From assembly GCA_949825045.1 (NCBI GenBank), contig OX463827.1, positions 6,656,501 to 6,720,500 on the forward strand: a stretch of DNA of 64,000 nucleotides, given 5' to 3'. The DNA is from Argyresthia goedartella (lineage: Eukaryota; Arthropoda; Insecta; Lepidoptera; Argyresthiidae). The notes beneath the pieces were generated by a model that saw only the letters and a program-made list of their open reading frames with translations, was not told the DNA's origin and ran no database searches. Position numbers and translations under genes: made by a program. This document shows, one piece after another, positions 11,710-21,832 of the stretch (position 1 is its first letter; every line of letters starts with the position of its first letter).

Positions 11710-12344
11710 TTTCATATTGTACCGTATTCTACTTCTATTCTACTTCGATTTGGTTTTCTTTCATAGTGTACTTTCTACTGTTCTGCTAGTCAATCCATTT
11801 CATTTGATACCCATATTCAGGGGGTTGTGGAATAGTACATTTCCCACGAGTTCGCAAAGGCAAATTTATATTTACGAACCGAGAAGTTTACGGCACGAGC
11901 CGCAGGCTAGGGTCGTGGCGAGGTCCGTAAAAAGCCCTTTCGAACAAGTTAGGAATATAATATTTCAAAATGAAGCGGCCAAGGTGCTATTTTCAGGTCA
12001 GAAGTCGGAAAAAATACGTAATCCGCGATTTCGTGGCTATCATAGATTTACAATGGTATTGCCATCACAACAGAATTTGTGTACCACAGATCAATCTATC
12101 AACAGGAAGGGGGTAAAGTTTGACCCAAAAATCAACGATAAACAAAAAACAACAAACTGGGCAAGCTAAATTAAACCGTTGAATAAAACGACCGAGCCAT
12201 AATTTTTGGCCCAGTTATAAGGTTTCTCAATTTACGGCTTCTTGAGCTCAGGCTTGGCTCTTCAAGAGATCTGACATCTTTTAAAAAGTAAAATCTTTAG
12301 TCTTGGCCTACCCATACATGAAGTGTTTTGAGTGAGAATATTTG
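11710..12344. other. no confident feature
   Basis: A 150-codon open frame (11717-12169, +) covers part of this stretch. Its first third is derived from repeat flank and the rest has no recognisable domain, so I do not call a gene. Confidence 0.35.
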
Positions 12345-12780
12345 ACCGAGCGAGCGAAGGGCCCCATTTCGACAAGATATGCCGATTTTGCTTTCGTCTG
12401 TCTCTATATATGTCTGTCAGTTCCAAGGGGCCGCAGTTTTCAAGCGATCCTCACGAAATTTGGCAGACGTGTTCCTTGTTTTTTTTTTGTCGAGAGCTCT
12501 TTTCGATTAGGGGTAAAATGGGTGACAAAAGGGGGAAGTGTGCTGTGGCGTTATTTATGAACGGATCGAGACCATTTTTGGATGAAATATTAAGTATTAT
12601 ATTCCTCACAGGTTGTTGTGAAAATAATGCCATACAAATCGGGGGAAGGGGGGAAGGGGGGACAATGGGGGCAAAAAGGGGGAAGCCTAATTTTTTAACC
12701 ATTTCTCACGGAATTTAACACAGACTTCCTTGAATAACAATATTTTTGTTGTCGAGAGCTAATTGACACGAGATTGCAAT
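12345..12780 (+). repeat. interspersed repeat family G, copy 1
   Basis: Begins 'gaccgagcgagcgaagggcc' and continues 'catttcgacaagatatg ... gctttcgtctgtctcta ... gcgatcctcacgaaa(t) ... gtcgagagct'. The same ordered landmarks occur at 56935-57200. Non-coding; class unknown. Confidence 0.55.
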
Positions 12781-13251
12781 TCCTGTACCGCCCGTGGGAC
12801 ACAAAATGTTTTTCATCACACTTGTGAGGAAAAAATGAAAGTTCTACCTAATTTCATAATTTTTCCTTAAACAGAAGAAACTCGAGAGCGCCTGGACCAA
12901 TTTAGCTGTTATTGGTATTTAAATAACCGTAAAAGTGCCAGGGGTGTCGGAAAAATGAGAAAACAAGGAATGTCGATAGTTTTATTTTTCGTATATTTTC
13001 TTAGTTGGTTATTGTCAATTTGTTTACAGAAATTACAACATGGCGGCCGAAGTTTCTGCTTGCATAAAGTAGGATGCACCTTCTTTGCTTGCTTGTCACA
13101 GATAAATATTGTCTATGCATCTCACTCGCAACGGAGAAATAGAAAGAGACAAATTATTTAAAACCTTTTTGCTTTGGACTCGTTTTGGGCCTAAAGACGC
13201 TTGTCGACGCGTGGCATTTCTTTAGCAACTGACTGTTGACGGAGCTAAACG
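12781..13251. other. no recognisable feature
   Basis: Short open frames only. No repeat landmark found. Confidence 0.4.
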
Positions 13252-13259
13252 ACCTCACA

Positions 13260-13469
13260 AACATAAACATTTACATACAGGCACATACATTGCTTCTGGC
13301 AATACCCACACTAGGATACCGTGTGTCGTGGGTACCAGAAACAGCGATGTCACACACATCTAAACATCCAAGACCTGGGGTATTTTTTTTTCTTTACCCC
13401 CAACAGGGGATCGAACCCGGGACCTCTCATGGTAGACAGAGCCACAACCGCTGCGCCACGGAGGTCGTC
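13260..13469 (-). mobile_element. tRNA-headed SINE with 8-bp target duplication
   Basis: Read on the minus strand the head is tRNA-like: 'gtggcgcagcggttgtgg' (A-box region) and 'gggttcgatccc' (B box). An A-rich stretch and a tail containing 'ggtatcctagtgtgg' follow. The element is bounded by 'acctcaca' at 13252-13259 and again at 13470-13477. It would be transcribed by RNA polymerase III in this family. It encodes no protein. Confidence 0.8.
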
Positions 13470-13719
13470 ACCTCACACCTGTATCAAAATCTCTGCGTTT
13501 CTCCTGCGATCTCGGACCTGGAAATACCTGCACCAATATCATTGCGTATTGTATTTGTTCAATGTTATTCTTGGGGCTGGGAATTCTCAACCTTCTTTCA
13601 CTAGGTATCTTGAGGTTACGTTAAGTAAGTTTACCTATAAAGAAGCGATGGCTCGGGAGGGTGCACCTTGATAACGCCCAACGAGCGTAGCATGGTACCT
13701 GCTGGGTACGCGTGGAAAT

Positions 13720-13860
13720 CCATGCAATCAGTTTTAAATAAACCTAGACTTAAAATGAAAATACCTATAAATTGGTTCACGGTCCTCCCTGTTCGCGACT
13801 TCTACTGCCTGCAGGGCCACTAGTTTAATACTAGCACATGACTAAGCAAGTGTAACTAAA
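13720..13860. repeat. interspersed repeat family F fragment
   Basis: The segment 'acctataaattggttcacgg' followed by '...tgcctgcagggccactagtt' recurs at 57480-57550 and 57724-57794. Related pieces appear inverted around 21385-21440 and 21990-22050. Confidence 0.5.
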
Positions 13861-13876
13861 AAACTATGACTTGATT

Positions 13877-14064
13877 TAAAAACCGGTCAAGTACGAGTCG
13901 GACGCACGAAGGGATTCGTACCACCGTACAATGGTAGGGTTGGTATGCAGCTGTCGAGTGAATAGTTTGGATTTTACATGGCAAAATGTTGTTTACAAAG
14001 TTGTTGGTGCGGCTATTTCATACTCCATGAACGTAACCAGGTGCATTTATAAGTTTTTATGTGG
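13877..14064 (-). repeat. interspersed repeat family A, partial copy
   Basis: Starts 'aaaaccggtcaagtacgagt' and runs to 'aaccaggtgcatttataagt'. This is the family's right half in reverse orientation; the (GTCC)n half is missing. Confidence 0.7.
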
Positions 14065-14478
14065 TTTACAGATTTGGCTCAAGTTATTCCGTTTTTCTTT
14101 CATAATTTTAGACTCTGTACTTTCGGGGAATGGTCATGTGGGCACAGTTACTGCTAACTCGACAGACTAGGCTGGGGCGATGCGTTTCCCCAGCACCGCT
14201 CAGGGCAGTCCCGTTTAGACAGGCGATAGTAGAACACGCGTTAAAATATACCTTGTGCCTGTACCCCGTTCAGTGTTTACGTATAATAATAAATACTATT
14301 GACTATCGACAAGTGCAACTACTTATTGAGTAGCCCGACCACAAGAGTAGACAATAGGGCATACGCCCAAAGTCATATTTGCACTTTTGTGAGCATAACT
14401 TCTGAAGTAACAAAAATTTAAAAAATATATTTTTGAAAATTTTATAAAGAGCCCTTTTAACGATACCTTGGATCGGTG
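14065..14478. other. no recognisable feature
   Basis: No conserved frame, splice-bounded exon or repeat landmark seen. Confidence 0.4.
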
Positions 14479-14897
14479 TTTTTAGGGTTCCGTACCCAAC
14501 GGGTAAGAACGGAACCCTATTACTAAGACTTCGCTGTCCGTCCGTCCGTCCGTCCGTCCGTCCGTCCGTCTGTCACCAGGCTGTATCTCAAGAACCTAGC
14601 TAGCTAGAGAGTTGAAATTTTCACAGATTATGAATCTGTTGCAGCTATAACAACAAATACTAAAAAACAGGATAAAATAAATATTTAAGGGGGCTCCCAT
14701 ACAACAATACCACATACAAACTTATGGATGCACCTGGTTACGTACATGGAGTGTGAAAGTAACCGCACCAATAACTTTGTAAACAATATTTTGCTGTGTA
14801 AAATCCAAACTATTCACTCCACACCATCGCTTCCATTGAACGGTGGTACGGAACCCTTCGTGCGCGATTTAGACTCGCACTTGACCGGTTTTTTTTT
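14479..14897 (+). repeat. interspersed repeat family A, canonical copy
   Basis: Same landmarks as the copies at 5418 and 11294, with the longest (GTCC)n run of the set (14536-14570) and a poly-T run after 'cgcacttgaccgg'. Confidence 0.8.
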
Positions 14898-15179
14898 TCG
14901 TTTTGTCATTTTAGTTCCTCCACTTTTGTAGACAATATTTATTTCATATTTGACTTGAATTATGTTGTGGTTATCAGGATAAGTATTTTTGCAGTAGATT
15001 TCAAGACTCTATCTGTTAACTGTTATTTTGAATTACCCGCCTTCTACTGCCAACTCGAACTTGACGAAGATGTCTTCCTTCTCTTTCTTCTACTCTGTGA
15101 CGTTGTACCGAGTGTATTCTGTTTCTACATATTAAAGTAAATTGTAGTAATTGATACTTAATCCTTATTTAAAACATCA

Positions 15180-15195
15180 GGTTATGGGCCCAGTA
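15180..15195 (+). other. Copia-type primer binding site (internal initiator-tRNA match)
   Basis: The 16 bases 'ggttatgggcccagta' resemble the unusual primer site of Drosophila copia, which as I recall pairs with the anticodon-region half of initiator methionine tRNA and not with a tRNA 3' end. The gag-like frame begins 140 bp downstream, as expected for the start of the internal region of such an element. Confidence 0.6.
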
Positions 15196-15335
15196 AAACC
15201 CAGAAATAAGGCGAGTGCAAAATCTCATGGTAAAAACAGTGATAGAAAAACATTGGTGTAATGTAACCTCAAAACGATTTTTCACGTGGACTTTTCCAAC
15301 GTGTATTCGCTTTTATCCGAGTATATTCTTTGAAA

Positions 15336-15599
15336 ATGGAAGCAAATAGTCAAATGGCATAAATCGAAAAGCTAACTAGTCGCGATAACTACGTAACTTG
15401 GCGGTTTGCAATGCAAACTTATCTGCAACACGAAGAGCTATGGGACTGCGTTTTTGAAACCAATTCAACAAAAGTAGATGCGAAACGAGACACTAAAGCA
15501 AAAACTAAAATAATACTTGCAATTGACTCAATCAATTATGTACACATTCAAGAGGCTCTCATTGCAAGAGATGTTTGGGATAAGCTGTTTTTGGCATGA
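15336..15599 (+). pseudogene. Copia gag fragment
   Basis: The ATG at 15336 (MEANSQMA) is followed by a stop, then the frame reads IEKLTSRDNYVTWRFAMQ and continues to about 15599. This matches the start of Copia gag (UBN2-like) proteins, which assemble the particle packaging element RNA. The next gag segments downstream are broken by several stops and shifts. It is therefore a relic of the element at 15180-18840. Confidence 0.65.
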
Positions 15600-16191
15600 G
15601 TTGAGTGCCGGGCTGACACGATGAGTTGGACTGCTTCGAGATCTCTGTAATACCTCGCTAACGGGATGTCAAAATGTACAGGAATATGTGAGCAAAATAA
15701 TGAGTACTGCTCACAAGCTCAGAAACATTGGTTTTAAAGTAGACGATGAGTGCCTCGGCACATTGCTACTCTCCGATCTGCCTTGAAATTGATTCTACAG
15801 CATTTGAAGTCAAGAAATGTCATAAAAATATCATAACCTGTCAAAAGGACCGCGCTGCTACACATGTAATATATATGGTCATATTTGTCCAGAGTGCAAA
15901 ACAAAGGCTAAAGATACACAACAAAAATCAAGCAGTTCTTATGCCGCTGTGTTTGTAGCATCATCTACACAAGATGAAGCCTGGTATGTGGACTCTGGTG
16001 CATCTTTACACACAACCAAACAGTAATGTTTGCTTCAAAATAAGACCATGTCTTCAATAAATAATATAAGAGTTGCAGATAACAAAGTGTTACTCTGCAA
16101 TGTTCCGGGCAAGTGAGCTTAAATGCTTATGATGATAAAGGCCTTGAGAAAATGGTACTGTTCACAAATGTTTTGTATGTTCCTGAACTTG

Positions 16192-16232
16192 CAACCAAGA
16201 TGCTATCTGTGAGTCAGATAGCATCTTGGTTG
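16192..16232. repeat. perfect 18-bp inverted repeat within the Copia remnant
   Basis: Left arm caaccaagatgctatctg, a 5-bp spacer, then its exact reverse complement. The left arm belongs to the element's own coding sequence (ATKMLSVSQI). The right arm is an inverted duplicate of it, after which Copia-like sequence (DAPGHW) resumes. Confidence 0.9.
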
Positions 16233-16446
16233 ACTGATGCACCTGGTCATTGGGTGTCGACCTGATATAATGTTTGCTGTCAGTCTGGTGAGTGGCAACA
16301 ATTATAATGAAAGTCATTGGAACGATGGTAAAAGGATTTTCAAATACTTGAAAGACACAAAAAACTATGGACTGTGCTACTCCTGAAATCCACAACCTCA
16401 GAAGTAATTGGTTGCAGTGATGCCAAATTTCCAAATTCCAAATGTC

Positions 16447-18365
16447 TTTATTACTGTAGATATTTACATATACTTAGCAATCGTCATTTTTTGCCACTTC
16501 TCTACATTGGACCACTGTGGGAGAAGAAGGGCGTAGAAACTCCCACAGATTGATTTTTAGATCTCTTTTTAAAAATTGCTTATGCTTAAATAATACAAAT
16601 TATAATATTTAGTCATAATTAATAAGCAGGAATAAATAATTACAAAATTATTAACAGCAAGGTCTGTGTTGAGCCAGATTAACCCTATACAGACCCATCA
16701 TTTAAGTAATCTTGAACATTGTACTATCCCTTTTTCGACAAAGTCGCTTTAACATGGATTTAAAATTGCTGAAATGGCAATTTCAAGATCTCCAGAGGTA
16801 TCTTGTTGTAGTAGAGAATGCATTGACCCTTGAAAGAATTGCTAACCTTCGCGAGTCTAAACCGGGGCGCAAGTAGTCTGTGATTATTTCTTAGGTTAAC
16901 TTTACAGCTATCGCTAAGTTTGGGAAATTTTGTAAGGTTCTTGCGTACATACATTATATTTTCGAAAATAAATTGACTAGCTACAGTTAGTATGTCAATT
17001 TCTTTAAAAATATGTCTTAAGGAGTCTGTGCGTTTTAAATTATAAATTGCTCGAATAGCTCTTTTCTGTAAAATAAAAATAGTTTGAATATCCGCTGCTT
17101 TCCCCCACAACAAGATATCATAGGACATGACACTATGAAAGTAACTAAAATATACTAGCCTAGATGTAGCCACATCCGTGTTTTGTCTGATGTTCCTAAC
17201 AGCGTAAGCCGCAGAACTTAATTTACCAGCCAATTTTTCTATGTAGGGGTCCCCACTGCAATTTGTTATCAATGGTTATTCCAAGAAACTTCTTGTCATT
17301 TACTAATTCTAACGTATTGCTGTCCAACACTAAACTGGTCCCAACTTGCCTGACATTTGGAAGTGAGAATTTGATACATTTGGTTTTACCAGCATTTAAC
17401 AATACATTGTTAACTGTGAACCAATTCAAGGTTAAAGATAATACTCTATTGACATCATCAAAATCTTCTTTTTTGTCTTTCAATTTTGAAGACCAGTGAA
17501 GTATCATCAGCAAACAACACTATGTTAGTCAATTTCTCCACCATAAAAGGCAGATCGTTAATATATACCAGGAATAAGAAAGGGCCTAATATGGAACCTT
17601 GTGGAACGCCAATTTTTACCCCCGATCCATCAGATTTAACGCCGTTGACTTCTGCCTTTTGAATTCTATTGCTTAGGTATGATCTTAGTAGATTCAACGC
17701 TTTATTTCTAACTCCGTAATGATTTAATTTCATTAGTAACGTGTCATGATCAACACAATCAAATGTGCGGCTTCCCATGCAGAATAAATATGAGATATAA
17801 GGGTAATACCTGCATCCGTAGTCGATTTACCCCTAGTGAAACCGTATTGCTTGGCGTGGAGTTGTTTTGTACGGTTGAAGTGTGAGAGCATTTGATTGAG
17901 TATAATCTTTTCAAAAATTTTACTTAGTGCTGGAAGAACCGATATTGGTCTGAAATTTGACGGATCACCCTTGTCTCCCGACTTGAACAGAGGTATAAGT
18001 TTACTGTGTTTCATGAGGTCTGGGAAAGCTCCATCATCAACACATTTATTAAATATATAAGCTAGGTGTAGCTATATAACAAGTATTATTGAACCAATGA
18101 CTTTGACTGACATACCCCACAGGTCTTCAGTATTTTTTAAGTTAAGTAATCTATATGTTTTGCAAATATCCTGGGGACATACATGATAAAATTTAAAATC
18201 TACATTACTGATGCTAGTGCTGTTTTTTAACAAAACCTCTGCTTCACATGGAGATGAATTTAGACGCTCTGTTGTGAGTAAGGGTGCATTGGTGAAGAAT
18301 GTTTCAAAAGCTCGAGCTACCTCAGCGTTGGATTTAACAACATCATCACCTATCTTTAAGCAGAA
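16447..18365 (-). mobile_element. 5'-truncated Jockey/CR1-like LINE inside Copia
   Basis: Minus-strand reverse transcriptase pieces appear in order: RPISVLPALSKIFEKI with KQYGFTRGKSTTDA (17733-18014), FDCVDHDTLLMKL, then IGVPQGSILGPFLFLVYIND and IVLFADDTSLVF (17458-17778), then the C-terminal region (16760-17513) ending near LPFQQF. Upstream residues back to about 18360 (LKIGDDVVKSNAEVARAFE) still read as LINE. Frameshifts separate the pieces, so it is inactive. The 3' UTR (16447-16600: 'ctttattactgtagatattt', 'ttttttgccacttctctac') is shared with LINE copies at 44823, 48021 and 59800. It interrupts the Copia RNase H region, so it is younger than that element. Confidence 0.85.
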
Positions 18366-18385
18366 ATCATTATCCGATTATCAGA

Positions 18386-18760
18386 ATGATCTCGATAAGC
18401 GTCGTTCTGTCACCGGTTATGTTTTTATTAAAAATGGAGCAGCTGTAACTGTTGGTAGAGCCAACAAATAGTGGCTCTATCTACGACAGAGGCCGAGTTT
18501 ATAGCAGCCTGTGCCGCAATTAAAGAGACAATGTGGATCAAACCATTTTTGAGTGATATTGATGCATACAAACAAAACTCAATGTGTCTTCTTTTGGACA
18601 ATCAAAGTGCAATAAGTATAATTAAAACATAAACTTCCATAAAAGATTAATAAAAGTAAATAATCAAAAGATCATTGCATTACAATGTGTAAGTAGTGAT
18701 AATCAGTATGCAGACATATTCACAAAAGAATTGTCAAATGATAAATTTATATTTTTAAGA
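18386..18760 (+). pseudogene. Copia RNase H-region remnant
   Basis: Frames read NDLDKRRSVTGYVFIKNGAA, then after a frameshift near 18470 ALSTTEAEFIAACAAIKETM, then LLLDNQSAISIIK, and finally NQYADIFTKELSNDKF. This is the normal order of Copia RNase H and C-terminus, where the enzyme removes RNA from the RNA:DNA hybrid during reverse transcription. It is broken by at least one frameshift and a stop. It is the right part of the Copia element split by the LINE. Confidence 0.7.
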
Positions 18761-18884
18761 TAATGTAATATTTAATGTTTACAACATCTAATACAGTAAT
18801 AAATAAATGTATCCCATTAAGGTCCCCACCAAGGGGAGGGTATACTCCAACATGCTGTCTAAGTGCGGGTTGATGGAGGGGCGT

Positions 18885-19000
18885 CGGGCACGGTTGCCAA
18901 CTTAGGGGTTTTGCCCCCAAATTTAGGGGCTAGAAGTGTTAAGTGGGACATTTTTAGGGGCTGGAATTTTTTAGGGGTTTTTTTAGGGGCTTAAAAAAAC
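18885..19000. other. G-run-rich segment
   Basis: Contains 'cacggttgccaacttagggg' and several further 'ttaggggct/ttaggggtt' blocks up to 18990. The beginning resembles the tip of some hAT elements (CAGGGTTGCCAAC, from memory), but I cannot find a matching opposite end. Confidence 0.3.
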
Positions 19001-19340
19001 TTGCAATTAAATCTAAAACAAAGCGTGTGTTTTCTTTCAGATATGTGCGTAGATAGAATGGGACGCACCGGCACGACACGATACGAACGAAACGAGTGAA
19101 TGAGCGGCGCGTTGTTTCCTATTCAATCAATCAATCTGTAATGTTGTTCTTTAATTCATCCATGTCACTCACTCACAACGCTGACTTTTTCATTCATTCA
19201 TTCCATTCTTGTTTCCCAGTTGCGTCGTCGACGCTCAGCTCCATATGCGGAACGCCTAAGATGATGTGGGACACTCTCTGAAGCACAGGTCCTGACTATT
19301 TCACCCAATTCCCAGTGTTCGGGCACTGGTTACTGTTGCT
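19001..19340. other. no recognisable feature
   Basis: Short (TCAA)/(CATT)-rich runs near 19120 and 19190. No gene seen. Confidence 0.4.
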
Positions 19341-19357
19341 TCAACAGATGTCCCTCC

Positions 19358-19519
19358 TCAAAATCTTCTTGCTCTTCTATAATAAATACATTCTAGAATG
19401 TCGCTAAACTTACAGTTTGACAATTCACCAATTTTAGTGCTATCCATCCCGGTATTTGAATACATTACGCACTCTCCCAACAAGTGCTGGCTAGTTTCCT
19501 CCGGGCCACAATGAGGACA
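19358..19519 (-). pseudogene. LINE C-terminal zinc-finger fragment, copy 1
   Basis: The minus-strand frame begins CPHCGPEETSQHLLGEC, a CCHC-type zinc finger of the sort found near the C-terminus of R1/I/Jockey-type LINE proteins. It runs through TKIGELSNCKFSDILECIYY to RRARRF and a stop at 19358-19360. Only this terminal piece is present. It is followed by a second, more decayed copy. Confidence 0.6.
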
Positions 19520-19544
19520 TGATTAGTTTAGTTCAACAGACGTC

Positions 19545-19716
19545 CCTCCTCAATCTTGCTCTTCTATAATAAATACATTCTAGAATATCGCTAAACTTTA
19601 AGTGTGAGAAGTCATCAATTTTAAAGCTATCCATCCCTAGTGCACGCCATCTTATGTTTTAATACATTACGCAAGTACAAAGTGTTGGCTAGTTTCCTCC
19701 AATCACAATGAGGACA
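19545..19716 (-). pseudogene. LINE C-terminal zinc-finger fragment, copy 2
   Basis: DNA is clearly related to 19358-19519 (shared 'tcttctataataaatacatt', 'gctatccatccc', 'ggctagtttcctcc', 'cacaatgaggacatga'), but deletions break the frame after CPHC. The two copies lie head to tail about 190 bp apart. Confidence 0.6.
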
Positions 19717-19839
19717 TGAGCAGTTTGGTACAAGCTTAAACAATGAGAGATGTCTATTTAGCTTACAGCCTAAGATACGAGGTCGACTAAGCTATCGGCC
19801 GATAGAAAGTATGTGGTCTGCTGGTACTGAGTCACTAAC

Positions 19840-19957
19840 CTGGCACCAGAAGCCGGCTGGGCAGGTCCGTATGGCGCATCATCTGCGTCGTAGAAGTCAT
19901 CTTCGCCCTCTGACGACGAGTAGGAGGTATCTGGCACTAGCAGGGTCATTGCTTGTC
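19840..19957 (-). CDS. OSBPL9: ORP9-like protein, internal exon with FFAT-like motif
   Basis: Exon of 118 nt bounded on the minus strand by an acceptor (ctgcgcag at 19958-19965) and a donor (G|GTTAGT at 19839). It enters in phase 1 and leaves in phase 2. The encoded SYSSSEGEDDFYDADD corresponds to human OSBPL9 SYSSSEDEFYDADEF. FYDA preceded by an acidic tract fits the FFAT consensus, the motif by which ORPs bind VAP proteins on the ER; ORP9 exchanges lipid at ER-Golgi/endosome contacts. The PH-domain exons of the same gene lie upstream on this strand at 33379-33558 and 36573-36701. Exons between must change phase by one base and I did not find them. The sterol/phospholipid-binding exons would lie beyond this point, before position 1. 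Confidence 0.75.
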
Positions 19958-20742
19958 CTGCGCAGAACAATCAAACAAATATACCATCAAATTAGCACAC
20001 ACGGGGTGGCAGAAGCACAGACAGGGGCCTAGTCCATCGACGCTTATGGACATATGAAGGTTTCCACACGATGTTTTCTTTCCGTAATCGCGTTCTAAGT
20101 AACTTGTCTCTTCTGTGTTATCCCAGGTGTACCGTGTAAAGCTGAACTGTAATAAAGGATCTATACTAAAGACTAAGTGAATATTATTGACACTCCTAAA
20201 GTCTCAATATCATAAAAGTTTTAAAGTCTGTTAAATAGATGGTTCCTTAACAACTAACAAAATTTTCTTTTTTTGGTTTCATTCCGTATATTAGTTAGTA
20301 AGGTATTTAATAAATAACATACACGCCCAGAGTTCTATCACGGTAATAATTATGAATTCTGGGTATAAAAAAGTATTTACCCGTGATGTTTGACATAGTA
20401 TTGTGCATATGGTTATCACTTTATTACCAACTAATGAGTAACGCTCCCGACTGCTATGGTTATTGATGAGAATTAAATATTTATGTTTAAGACTAATAAT
20501 AGGAAGTACTTTACAAATTTTAAATAATTTTACCTTTACATTTATTGTTAGCTTTTCGTTTATTATTAATTTCAAAAATCTGATTTTTTTCAATGTTTGT
20601 TTTGAAAGTAAGGCCAAGCAGTCGAGAGTGAAACTTAGTATGCAGTCAACTAAGCACCTATATAAACATTTAAGAGTTCCAGAAGGGGCTTTAAATTGTA
20701 ACTTAGGGTGGTTTATGTGAATTACTGACTATAAGTGGGTTT
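19958..20742. other. intronic, no recognisable feature
   Basis: Intron sequence of the ORP9-like gene. The open frames at 20291-20617 (-) and 20463-20720 (+) are AT-rich and motif-free. Confidence 0.4.
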
Positions 20743-20848
20743 TAAAACTATCGTGCTCACCGATCCTGAGGACAATGCCAAGGCAGTGGAACATATTTTG
20801 ACGAATTGTAATGAAACATTCTACGAAAAGGCTGGCATTCTACAGCTT
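20743..20848 (+). pseudogene. possible cytochrome P450 N-terminal fragment
   Basis: The plus frame reads GFKTIVLTDPEDNAKAVEHI and then LTNCNETFYEKAGILQLD before a stop. The TDPED block followed by a helix resembles the segment after the membrane anchor in insect CYP4-clade P450s (as remembered: '..VTDPEDCLTV..'). There is no acceptor or donor that clearly bounds it and no other P450 piece nearby. It could be chance or part of a retroposed gene. Confidence 0.25.
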
Positions 20849-20979
20849 GATTGAATTGAAAAACTGTTGTGATAAGCAGTTTTCGTGATCGTTTCGGTAG
20901 ACTTATCTATTGAGCATAAATAATGAAATTACTTTTGTACTTTAGTAAATTCATGCTGACACGTATGATCAAGCTACTA

Positions 20980-21386
20980 AAAAAAAGGTCATGTGCGAGT
21001 CTAACTAAGGGTTCTGTACCACCGTACAATGGTAGGGATGGTGTGGAGTAAATAGTTTGGATTTTACATAGCTAAATGTTGTTTATAAAGTTATTGGTGC
21101 GGCTACTTTCACACTCCATATACGTAACCAGGTGCATTCATAAGTTTCTATATGGGATGTTTATTTGTTGTATGGGAGTCCCTTTAAATACATATTTATT
21201 ATATTCTGTGTTTTAGTATTTGCTGTTATAGCGGCAACAGAAATACATAATCTGTAAAAATTTCATCTGTCTAACTACCACGGTTCATGAGATACAGCCT
21301 AGTGACAGACGGACGGACGGACGGACAGCGGAGGCTTAGTAATAGGGTCCCGTTTGGCACCCTTCGGGTACGGAACCCTAAAAAAC
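20980..21386 (-). repeat. interspersed repeat family A
   Basis: Reverse orientation: 'aaaaggtcatgtgcgagtct' first and '(GGAC)n ... gtacggaaccctaaaaaa' last. Internal landmarks are in the same order as the canonical copies. Confidence 0.8.
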
Positions 21387-21832
21387 AAAGACTCTGTGAG
21401 GTGTAGACCTCGCAAGCGACACAGGAAATTTACGTTTTTTTTTTAATTATTTTCAACCTCTCACCCCCCGACCAGTTGTTATCGGATGAACAAGTAAATA
21501 TATTATCAAAACAAACAACCTGACTGCATTTTCTTTCAATACCACATAAAAATTTATGAATGCACCTTTACATAACAATGCAACACCAAATCTCCGCCAT
21601 TTTGAAAAAATCCAAAAACTGAATCGACAAATAATTACATATAATTATAGAACCAGCTCAAAAAATTACACGAGAATCGCATCAGAAATGCGAACTGTAA
21701 AGGAGAACAGCTGGAAATCCGGGCATACGAAAGCATTTTTGCCCAAGCTGAAGACGCTTCGCTCGCTCGGTCAATCATTTTGCGAAACTATAGTTTTACA
21801 ACAGCCTGTTTAGGTCTCAAATATAAACTCAC

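Larger units (their letters stand above)
15180..18840 (+). mobile_element. decayed Ty1/Copia retrotransposon, interrupted by a LINE
   Basis: In order: a primer-site-like sequence (15180), a gag fragment (15336-15599) with a Copia-type N-terminus (KLTSRDNYVTWRFAMQTYL), scattered broken frames, a protease remnant (WYVDSGASLHTT, near 15980), an integrase-proximal remnant (VLYVPELATKMLSVSQI, near 16170-16210), and then RT/RNase H remnants. A minus-strand LINE (16447-18365) splits the RNase H region between 'GCSDAKF' and 'NDLDKRRSVTGYVF'. RNase H continues (EAEFIAACAAIKETMWIK, near 18490) to about 18760. A purine-rich tract (aaggggaggg) lies at 18831-18840. I cannot see matching LTRs on the two sides, so the ends are uncertain. 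Many stops and frameshifts make it non-functional. Confidence 0.75.

Noticed and set aside
11717..12169. 150-codon plus frame as a gene
   Set aside because: Partly repeat-derived, motif-free and without splice or homology support.
14970..15178. 5' LTR of the Copia element
   Set aside because: Expected by position, but no matching 3' LTR could be seen after 18840, so the boundaries were not annotated.
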